64,000 bases of DNA from positions 248,001 through 312,000 of the forward strand of contig VJWN01000022.1 in NCBI GenBank assembly GCA_007644065.1. The letters run 5' to 3'. The notes beneath the pieces were generated by a model. That model was given only the letters and a program-made list of their open reading frames with translations, was not told where the DNA came from and ran no database searches. This DNA is from Margaritispora aquatica. Lineage: Eukaryota > Ascomycota > Leotiomycetes > Helotiales > Discinellaceae. The position numbers and the translations under genes were made by a program. Below are positions 56,157 through 64,000 of the stretch, one piece after another. Numbering within the stretch: position 1 is the stretch's first letter; every line of letters starts with the position of its first letter.

Positions 56157-57068
56157 ATGTCTGCTGTAAATGACATCACTACGGCATCTGAGTCGCAAAG
56201 GACCCCTTCTCTATCTACAAAGGTAATGAATACCAGCCCGACATTTACCATCTTCCGGCGCCTACCACTCGAACTGCAGCTCGCTGTCTGGAAGGAAGCC
56301 GCACTCGCTCCGCAAATCATCGAACTTGTCTATCGCAACAACAGCAACAAGGCTTTGAACCACTCAACCCGCGCCCTAATCCTCACCTGTGTCGCCTCAA
56401 ATGCAGCAGTCCGGAGATACTGCACGGGAGTTCTAATTGGTCTGCTTAGGGATCCCGTCTACATCAACACGGACACTGACGTCGTCGTCGTTCTCGACAC
56501 CTTAAACACCCTGCACCCATGTGGAATCAGAAGAAGGTCGCTTGGAAATGCTTTCCATGGCATCCAGCGATTCGCCATAGCTGATGATATGAGCCTCAAA
56601 CGATGGGTGTTACACCTCTCCATTCTAGGAAAAGACCTGCAGACGCTTTTTCTCGTACAGCCTCCGAAAAGGAAGAGTTTGGCATCGAAGCAGGCTGATA
56701 CACCTCCTCCAGCCGAAATCCCAGCATTGGAAGACATTGACTTGGCTACCTTTGACTTTAATATATTTTTACTTGATAACTCTAACGATCGCTTTGGTTA
56801 CCCTGACACTACCTTACTTCACGGAATGGGTGATGGAACCACACAGAAGTTTCAGCGAAATGTAACCAGATTTGTCACCAAAATGCTGCCAAAAATGGCA
56901 AGCTATGCAGCTTCTATTGTGCAGCAGGGCGATGTTGATTTCTACAATACACTCCAAAATAAAACAGTGCCACGATCCCTGTGGACAAAGTACCCTGTTT
57001 TCAAATATTACATTGCTCCTGAGTTTTCTACAATCGAAGAAGCCGATCTGCGAAGTCAATTTTTATGA
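56157..57068 (+). CDS. 2EXR-domain protein, single exon
   Basis: An intact frame of 303 residues. After a 28-residue Ser/Thr-rich start comes TFTIFRRLPLELQLAVWKEA (first motif E-L-Q), APQIIELVY, LILTCVASNAAVRRY (second motif region, ExR lost) and VYINTDTDVVVVLDT, then HGIQRFAIADDM and DLQTLFLVQPPKR. The C-terminal 100 residues are not conserved with the other members. The MITE and the palindrome lie in its upstream region. It is the clearest case where the second ExR is gone while the IW motif remains. Function unknown. Confidence 0.85.
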   Translation: MSAVNDITTASESQRTPSLSTKVMNTSPTFTIFRRLPLELQLAVWKEAALAPQIIELVYRNNSNKALNHSTRALILTCVASNAAVRRYCTGVLIGLLRDPVYINTDTDVVVVLDTLNTLHPCGIRRRSLGNAFHGIQRFAIADDMSLKRWVLHLSILGKDLQTLFLVQPPKRKSLASKQADTPPPAEIPALEDIDLATFDFNIFLLDNSNDRFGYPDTTLLHGMGDGTTQKFQRNVTRFVTKMLPKMASYAASIVQQGDVDFYNTLQNKTVPRSLWTKYPVFKYYIAPEFSTIEEADLRSQFL

Positions 57069-59426
57069 CTTTCATTTGGTTTTCTATTTGGTATGTTGTT
57101 TCCAGCTTGTCCGTAACGCATTAAGCTCACTTTTTCTCACTAATTTTTTCTTAGCTTAATGAGTAGTCCCCAAGAAGTCCTTCAGGAGTGATGGAAACCA
57201 GCCGACCGAAGGATTTTCATCATATCGGTCTACTTCTAGCTTGGATTATGCACGATTGTTCTAATTTTGTTATACTTAATTGCATGATGATAGTTAGATG
57301 ATGTGTGTGGTATCTAGGTCAAACTGAACGACGCTGAGATGAAAGAATCCTTTGTCAAAACAACACATTTTTGATATGGTTTTTCATAGAGCTTAGCTAC
57401 ATCAATGTCCAGATACTTTCTCAATCAAGCATCTAGCTAGAGAATATTCTCCTGGAGTATCAAATTGAAGTATATAAGAAATTTTGAACACAGCACCAAA
57501 GAAAATCCAAGATCGAAATTTTATTGTCTTCACTGCAGCAGGTGAACAGAATTGGGCATTCAAGTTATATATCATCACTGAAGTTGAGTTTGCTGGAGCT
57601 GAATCCTTATACCAAGCAAGTAAGCCATTTGCATTTTCTCCGGTCTAGCATGTAACTTGAGTGACCTCTTCTCATTGTATACCAACAATATACATAACCG
57701 CCCAATATTACTACACATCCGTCCTCACCAGTCTTTTTGATACATCAGTCCTTATCAATCCTACAATTGACGTCATTCTGATCCTGTAAAACCCAAATAC
57801 GCTTAATTAGGATGGTGTAGGTATAGCTCGACTTGGAAAGGTGTTCCATAGAATCGAATGCTCTACCGTCGCCAATTATATCCGACTAAGAATCTGAGTT
57901 CCCAGACTTGGCATTGAAGACAAGGACCTAAAGGCAATCATGCCGATCCCTCGTGTTGAAGGCGAAAACACACCAAACCTCACCGCAAGCAGCAACGCAA
58001 CCACAACTCTGGATGGCATGGCAACCGGTACCCATTAATCATAAAGACGAATGGCTACTCCCTTAATGCGACCAAGCTCAGTTCTCCCAACATTTTTTGG
58101 CCGGAGCATCCCGTCTTCTAGTAACCCATCTCTTCGAAGTTCAAGTGGTAGAAGAACTAGAGCTTCGAGCTGAACTGCACGATGTTCGCTTGAGTATACG
58201 ACAAGTACTACGTTACTTCGCCATTTCGGTATTGAACAGGAATTTTACTGCTTTAGCGCAATTGTTAAGGGCAAAGAAGTGTGCTTGCAGTCTGGTATTA
58301 GATTATGAAATGGAAGGAGTCAAATCACTATGTGCTGCTGAGTTAGAGTTTGCTTGTTCTCTTACATTTTGCAGTACTTCGTGATGTTTAATCCATGACT
58401 GTCATGATGCAGTGAAATGAATTCTTAAATAGTTCACCTTATCCTGAAATTCGCACTAACAAAAGGAGCTTCGGGTTTCAATCGCCAAGAATAAACTGCC
58501 AATTGTCTTGCGTTGCGTACGAAAGCATACCTAGTAGCTGTGAGACTTCCTTGTTGAAACTAAGTATCTACTCATTTCGCTCACCAGATTCGCGAAATTT
58601 CTCTTTAGCTACCTCTCCTTCTAGGCACACCAGCGAGATAGCTCTACATTCTTCGCAGAAAATGGGATCTAGAATGCCATCCTCTTTGTATAATTACCAT
58701 GGTCTTGGAAACTGATGTAGGACGTAATATGCCATGTCGTCCTCAGAGACGACCTTGACATAACGCCACCCGTTTTGGATATTGGGCCGGAAACACGGGG
58801 AAGCACGGGCTCCAATGTTTGTGGGGACACCTTGGCGGATCACGGTTCTCGAACAGGCGTAGTGTCTATAAGAAGCCCTGCCATCTGTTCTCATTGGTTG
58901 TATCTTTTCCCCATGTATTGGGATCCCACTTTGCGGAACACCCGTGATTGGCAACTGTCACGGACACTTCCCCACATTGGAAAGGACGACAAACGAGCCG
59001 AGAGAACTCTTATTCCATTTGCAACAGGATTTCTTGCAGCTGAGAACTTGACATCAACTACGGCTGCCTTCAAAACTAGGTATGGTGATCTTGGTCTCGC
59101 GAATTCCTGGAAATCTCGATCCGTACCAAGGACGACACAGGTCATGGTGATGTCCTCTCAGCTGCTCCATCAGTGCTCGAACGATTATCGATGGAGTGCA
59201 TACGTACGTACGCAACAACCCTTCGGTACCGTTGAGTAGATGCAAGCACGGAGAAAAATAATACAAGAAGGACATCGTCCGCTCATCCTACCCATCAATC
59301 ATGCAGGAGCCTCTCTGAGACGAGCATGGTAAAGTAGCCGGAGCCTAAATAGCGCAATCGTAAGAAAGTCCTGGAATCTTTTAAAAGGCAGCTAAGAACA
59401 TTCTCAAAACTATTCTCTCGAAATTA
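57069..59426. other. 2.4-kb region without a confident gene
   Basis: ORFs at 58097-58384 and 58775-59239 (and antisense frames) show no recognisable domain. Possibly decayed genes. The last 100 nt are the methyltransferase leader. Confidence 0.5.
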
Positions 59427-60679
59427 ATGATCATGAATATGGCTTCCGTATCTACAAAGTCGATTTTGGAATCCCTTGCTACCGCCGGCAAGGCGTACGA
59501 AGATAATGAGGCTGGAGCTCGAGAAGCACTCATCGACCAAAGCCGTGCGCTCATTGCATCCTTGGAAATTCCAAGCGAGTTCATCCAGCGCAGCTTTTGG
59601 GCAGAGGTAGGAGGGAGTTCAGGTGATTTGTTCCTACAGTTAGCTGATTTCAATAGCCTGCAATGTCTGCTCAATGCAAGATTGCTGTTGATTTGAACAT
59701 TTTCCAGTATTTGAAAGAGGCAGGTGAAGCTGGACTGAGTCCTGCTTTATTGGCTGAGAAGACAAGCGCCGACGAGGTTCTTCTTTCTCGGATGATGACC
59801 CATCTGGTTGCCATGTTCGTGGTGACGTATTCCAATGGCTCTTTCCATGGAACCACTTTGAGCGATGGACTCGCAGCAGAAAATTATCAACACAGCATAT
59901 CGTTTTGCTACGATGTAGCTCGCCCATCATTCAATGGCTTTCCATATTACTTCAAGAAGACGGCGTACAAGAATCCAATTCCAGGTGGCATCGATGGACC
60001 ATTCCAAGATGCGCATAAAGTCGACATCCCCTTCTTCCCATGGCTCGTTGCAACTCCTCCTCATCTTCAACATTTCGATTCTTTCATGTCTGCATATCGA
60101 GCTGGCAAGGCCAACTGGTATGATGCTGGTTTCTATCCCGTGGCCGAACGTCTCATCCAAGGCTTTGAGCCTTCAACTGGTGAAGTTCTTCTCGTGGATT
60201 TAGGCGGTGGTCGTGGTCATGATATGGTCCAGTTCATTACAGCACATCCATCCCATCCAGGCAATATAATCCTTCAGGACCGTGAGCCTGTCATCGCGAC
60301 TGCACTGACTGGAGGCTTTGATCCACAAGTCCATGACTTTTTCACACCTCAGGTCGTCAAACACGCTCGCGCGTACTCGTTGCACTCTATCTGTCACGAT
60401 TGGAACGACGAGGATAGTGTCCGGATCCTAGAGAACTTGAAGCCTGCTCTCAAGCCTGGCTATTCTCGGGTTTTGCTGAATGAGATCGTGGTCTCAGAAG
60501 AAAATCCAACGCTAGCTGCAACGTCTATGGATATGATGATGCTGGCTCATTTTGCGGTAAGAGAAAGGACGGAAGCGGATTGGAAGGCGATTCTGGAGAA
60601 GGCAGGATTGAAGTTTATGGCTATTTACACATATCCTGGTGTTGCTGAGAGCGTGATAGAGGCAGAATTGGCTGAATAG
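59427..60679 (+). CDS. SAM-dependent O-methyltransferase (plant/fungal type 2)
   Basis: Exons 59427-59606 and 59657-60679 give 400 residues. The 50-nt intron (GTAGGA...GCTGAT...AATAG) joins SFWAE to PAMSAQCKIAVDLNIF, the usual dimerisation-helix text. Next is a winged-helix part (LSPALLAEKTSADEVLLSR), and the SAM motif LLVDLGGGRGHDM at about residues 240-252. ILQDRE follows, where the acidic residue binds the ribose, then HSICHDWNDEDSVRIL with the catalytic His. The end is LLNEIVV and MMMLAHFAVRERTEADW. This is the Methyltransf_2 family, as in sterigmatocystin/aflatoxin-type OMTs. No other biosynthetic enzyme lies nearby, so substrate is unknown. ATG 59427 is used; 59433 and 59439 are alternatives. 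Confidence 0.93.
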
Positions 60680-61273
60680 ATTTGTCTTAGTATGTATCAT
60701 AGATGTGTGCTTGAGACGGCTAGATAATAGGGAGTGTTGTCGCCAAGATATGATTCCGCTATGCTTGTTGAACCAAAAGCGGAAGGATAGCTAGACACTT
60801 GCTCGCTTACCCTGGAATTTAGTCGATTGAAAGCCACCTCGGTCAACCTCGAAGATAAAACAACTTTTCAATATTCCTAAATAAAGAACATACGTAGATA
60901 TAACTTCCAAGATCTTTTCAATTTGTTTTCGTTGAATTCGAGAATCTCGTAATGTTCGAAGCTATTTACTTGCAAGTTTCTACCTGCCATAATTACTGTT
61001 TCAGTCACTCTCTGGTGAAAGTCACTAGAAACGACATACTCTCAATTTAGTATGGAGATTTCGGATGTATTTCTTTGTTGCAAATAATGCCCTCTCACAA
61101 TTCGAGCCGAAGATAAAGAGCGAAGCAGCTCAAGGTGCAAATCGAGGAATGTGCTTTGGCAAACAAAGAAAATCTTTGAGATATGCTCATGTGGCCGAAG
61201 CGCGAAAACGAGTATTCTCAGCTCCCAAAAACCTCAGCTCAGCTGCACAGAATTTCAGTGCTGAACTATCAAC
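60680..61273. other. Intergenic, no gene recognised
   Basis: 3' flank of the methyltransferase and promoter of the next 2EXR gene; nothing else is seen. Confidence 0.6.
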
Positions 61274-62032
61274 ATGGCAAATCTTCCTTGCGAAGAGCGA
61301 GAATGCTCAGCTTTGTTTGCCAGTCAGCCACCAATCTCTGTCTCCCCCTCAGCTTCGAGCTTCACACTCTTCTCCCTCCTCCCCAAAGAGGTTCAACTCA
61401 AGATCTGGGCGTTGGTCCCTCTCCTCCCACGCCTCATAACCATCACTGAGTCCACCTTCCAATCTCATCACATCGTTCACCGTCCCCGTGTCCCAGCTGC
61501 TGGTCCATACACACTCAAAGCTCACTGTACTATCCCTCCTCTTCTCCACACCTGCTCTAGCTCTCGCTTCGTCGCTCTCAAACAATACACGCCGGCTTTT
61601 GACCTCCCCATCGTTGTCAATTTCGAGTGTGATATTTTCTACTTTCCCTCGGCGGGAATGGGTAATCGTCGCTTTCCGATGAGAATCGAGAATCATAGGG
61701 ATGCCGAGAGAGTGCGAAGGATAGTTGGGTTGGGGAACGAGGAGTGGCCTAGCTTGGAATGGGTTTTGCTGGCGCATAGGGTGTTTAGCGGATTGGAGAG
61801 TGTATGCATGGTGAGGCATGAGTTGGGTAAAATGAGGGGAGCAGGTGACAGGGGAAACGTGAGACTGTTGTTGAGGATAAGGGAGACCAGAGGGTTTGAG
61901 ATGCTAGTCAAGGGTTCTGCGGCCTTGATGCCTAGCATTTCGTTGAGTGGAAGAAGAGTAGGAGACATATCAAAGACGAAGTTTGAGTTTATGTTTGAGG
62001 ATGATTTTCAGAATTTGCTTGATGGGAAGTGA
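61274..62032 (+). CDS. 2EXR-domain protein, single exon
   Basis: An intact gene of 252 residues. The core reads SFTLFSLLPKEVQLKIWALV (first motif E-V-Q), LPRLITITES, IPPLLHTCSSSRFVALKQY (second motif S-S-R) and PIVVNFECDIFYF. A distal block (VFSGLESVCMVRHELGKM) and a final KTKFEFMFEDDFQNLLDGK follow. The ATG (CAACATGGC) starts a Cys/Glu-rich N-terminus of about 28 residues. It shares the E-x-Q subtype with the genes at 31.1 and 56.2 kb. Function unknown. Confidence 0.87.
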   Translation: MANLPCEERECSALFASQPPISVSPSASSFTLFSLLPKEVQLKIWALVPLLPRLITITESTFQSHHIVHRPRVPAAGPYTLKAHCTIPPLLHTCSSSRFVALKQYTPAFDLPIVVNFECDIFYFPSAGMGNRRFPMRIENHRDAERVRRIVGLGNEEWPSLEWVLLAHRVFSGLESVCMVRHELGKMRGAGDRGNVRLLLRIRETRGFEMLVKGSAALMPSISLSGRRVGDISKTKFEFMFEDDFQNLLDGK

Positions 62033-63001
62033 GGTTGGGGTCTGCGTATGGAAGTGTTAACAGTTCATAAGAGAGAAAGCGAGATTTGGCAAAATCGCTA
62101 GGCGTTTCAAGGATCTTATGGACATCTTTATATGACCTGTTGCATTTCGGTAGCTCATCTGCCTCGGATATTATGCATGAATGATCTGATCATGATATTT
62201 TCTATCGTGTACCAGCCTGAAGGTGAGAATTTTAGAATACCGCTCCACTCACTGCGAGGTAAGAAATCTTATATAAGTTGATATACTAAAGAATTTTGAA
62301 TAAATAAAGCGTAAGCTGGACGAGAATTATTCACAGATGACCTCGACCAATTTGTTGATGTTCTCACATGGGTCAATTTGCTTTTAACATTATCTCAAGA
62401 GCGTCCCACGAAACGAAATCGAAGTTATTTATTAGAACAGCTATTTTCCCAAGCTAAGAAAACCTTTCTTACACATCCTCCCGTTTTGGAATCATTATTC
62501 GTCTATGTGAACTTTTTCAACTCACTAATTCTAAAGAGATCGTATATTTCAAGGCGCTTGAGACACATACCAAGACCTCGCTTAGCTCTTTGGCAAGATT
62601 GTTACAACGACATTTCTTCGTCATTCTTGTAAGTAACGGTTGTTGAGATTGAAACTAAGAATATAAAAGGGGGTTTTCTGCTTTAATACATTGACTATCA
62701 ATCTCAACAACATCGTATAGGGAACAACAAGCTTTTCAATGCAACAGCGTAGGAAATAAAATCCCATCCAATGTCACGACATCACTGATACATCGAAGTT
62801 GTATCAATACTAAAGCTCTGTAATTCTTGTCAAGGCTATCGAGATGCGAAGTAAACTACAAGACAATTCCCTGCCACGAACAATCCTATAACCTGCATAT
62901 ATCCCAGCGATCGCTCCAGAAAACCACCTCAGTATCAAAGCGCCTTTGTCCACGAACACCAAGCAATTCAGCGCCAACGTAAAGACCACCCTGCACCATT
63001 T
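62033..63001. other. Intergenic, no gene recognised
   Basis: 3' flanks of two convergent genes; an ORF at 62378-62632 is featureless. Confidence 0.55.
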
Positions 63002-64000
63002 TCAACCCTTGATCCACTCTGAAAGAAAGTATCTCCAAAGAGCAGTCTCAAAGCTCTTCCTAGCTTTTGCCATGAAGCCCCTGACACAACCTTTCTTCTC
63101 GCGTTCTAGCTCCTTGGCAACCATCACCGAGCCTTTCTTCTCCATGCAAGCGATTTCGTCCATCCATGTGTATTGACTGTCGAAAAAAGCGCGCAGAAGA
63201 AAACCCATAACCCTCTCGCTGCTGTTGTATTGAGCTTCAACGGGAATAACGAGGCTGATATGCCACTTCAACATCTCTTCGCGAGTACAGCCGCAAAACT
63301 CATCTGCCACTTTCTCCCAATTCTTTGCCCTTTGTGTGTCAACCTTCTTGAATGCCGTCTCCATCTTCAACATGGTGTCGTTAATCAACTCCTTGCAGTC
63401 CGGGTTGAGAGGACCTTTACTGAAGAAAGCGGAGCGAAGGACTGGGGGAATCTTCTTCGCAGTGTAAAGATCGTTTTGCCTTGCCTCCTCGGGTGAAACT
63501 GGAGCGAGCTGTGTGTGTTGCATGAAATGACCGCCATGCGCTTTGAAGTCAACAGGCAAGCACTGATCTGGGCCTTCCTCGACGATGAATTTGGTAACCT
63601 TCATAAGTTGCGGGTCGAGCAGCATAGGATCTACCAATTCGTCGCCATCGTACGGACCCAGATCCTCCGGTGGGTCATATTCTGTGGTGCGCTCTGAAAA
63701 TCTGACTTGCTTGATCACGATTTCGTTTTGTAGCTTTGTCGGGGTCTTGCGGATGCGATTATGTGCGCTCTTCTTTGGACGAACCGTACGATTTGTCTTG
63801 AGCAGTGCTCGACGCGCCGATGCTGCAAAACCTGATCCTGATCTGTGTGCAACCTTTTTGGGAACGAATTTTCTGGGAACTTGACGCCACGAAAGAGACG
63901 AGGCTCTTGGGGGCCGTGGGTCTGGAAGCGCTCCAAGATTTGATGTTGGAAATCGAGGGGTTCGTGAAGGCAGAGCTTCGAAAGTTCGTGATTGAGGTCG
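63002..64000 (-). CDS. Unknown protein, 5' end beyond the window
   Basis: The protein is not recognised. The minus-strand frame is open from the window edge (64000) to a TGA at 63004-63002, 332 codons, with no need for an intron. The edge-proximal 95 residues are basic and Pro/Arg-rich (VPRKFVPKKVAHRSGSG, NRTVRPKKSAHNRIRKT). The rest is mixed helix with charged segments: FSERTTEYDPPEDLGPYD, FCGCTREEMLKWHISLVIP, SQYTWMDEIACMEKK and SFETALWRYFLSEWI. No catalytic motif, signal peptide or membrane span is seen. The true start lies outside the window. Confidence 0.6.
   Translation of the reverse strand, partial: RPQSRTFEALPSRTPRFPTSNLGALPDPRPPRASSLSWRQVPRKFVPKKVAHRSGSGFAASARRALLKTNRTVRPKKSAHNRIRKTPTKLQNEIVIKQVRFSERTTEYDPPEDLGPYDGDELVDPMLLDPQLMKVTKFIVEEGPDQCLPVDFKAHGGHFMQHTQLAPVSPEEARQNDLYTAKKIPPVLRSAFFSKGPLNPDCKELINDTMLKMETAFKKVDTQRAKNWEKVADEFCGCTREEMLKWHISLVIPVEAQYNSSERVMGFLLRAFFDSQYTWMDEIACMEKKGSVMVAKELEREKKGCVRGFMAKARKSFETALWRYFLSEWIKG

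Noticed and set aside
58775..59239. 154-codon ORF upstream of the O-methyltransferase
   Set aside because: No domain, antisense frames are equally long, and composition is not gene-like.
46860..62032. A secondary-metabolite gene cluster combining tmpL and the O-methyltransferase
   Set aside because: They are 9 kb apart with a receptor, repeats and a 2EXR gene between; no true NRPS, PKS, P450, transporter or cluster regulator is present.
1..64000. CRISPR arrays, bacterial operons, rRNA or viral genes
   Set aside because: None seen; gene structure is eukaryotic throughout and repeats are few-copy and irregular.

Overview
The window is nuclear DNA of a filamentous ascomycete, most likely a leotiomycete (Helotiales); the class is inferred. 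Genes are split by short spliceosomal introns of about 47-100 nt, with GTAAGT/GTATGT-type donors and CTAAC/CTGAC branch sites just before the acceptor. The gene set is typical of such fungi: 2EXR-domain proteins, a HET-domain protein, an AA9 cellulose monooxygenase with a CBM1, Pth11-like receptors and a TmpL-type flavoprotein. Where I could, I assembled coding sequences across introns and checked that the exon lengths sum to whole codons.

Layout. 0.8-5.7 kb: a 2EXR gene broken by one in-frame stop, then two housekeeping genes, ribosomal protein S8 (RPS8) and a BLOC-1 subunit 1/GCN5L1-like protein. 8.6-10.3 kb: a seven-helix rhodopsin-domain membrane protein. 10.3-22.3 kb: four 2EXR genes, all on the minus strand, interleaved with a 672-residue HET protein and a tandem pair of small unknown genes. 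22.3-26.3 kb: gene-poor. 26.3-30.0 kb: an 1150-residue glutamine-rich protein. 31-43 kb: three more 2EXR genes, an AA9-CBM1 LPMO, a small membrane protein, and an AT-rich block at 40.1-40.8 kb that looks like repeat-induced mutation. 43.6-45.1 kb: an enoyl-CoA hydratase. 46.9-50.5 kb: a ten-exon tmpL homologue (adenylation domain + six membrane spans + ferredoxin-reductase-like domain). 50.5-53.3 kb: AT-rich DNA, a frameshifted gene remnant and a tandem repeat. 53.3-55.0 kb: a CFEM-domain Pth11-like receptor in eight recognisable exons. 55.7-56.0 kb: a 221-bp MITE-like element with 33-nt terminal inverted repeats and TA flanks. 56.2-62.0 kb: two 2EXR genes around an O-methyltransferase. 63.0-64.0 kb: the 3' part of an unknown gene running off the right edge.

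The dominant feature is a dispersed array of ten 2EXR-family loci in 61 kb. They differ greatly in sequence outside the motif, in exon number and in N-terminal extensions, so they are old or fast-evolving paralogues. Two are interrupted by single stops that a C-to-T change can explain. By the first ExR motif they fall into an E-x-R type (or its A-I-R derivative), all four in one same-strand block at 10-22 kb, and an E-x-Q type everywhere else. I see no operon-like logic or complete biosynthetic cluster. The region reads as an accessory, repeat-associated family-expansion zone with a few conserved genes embedded.
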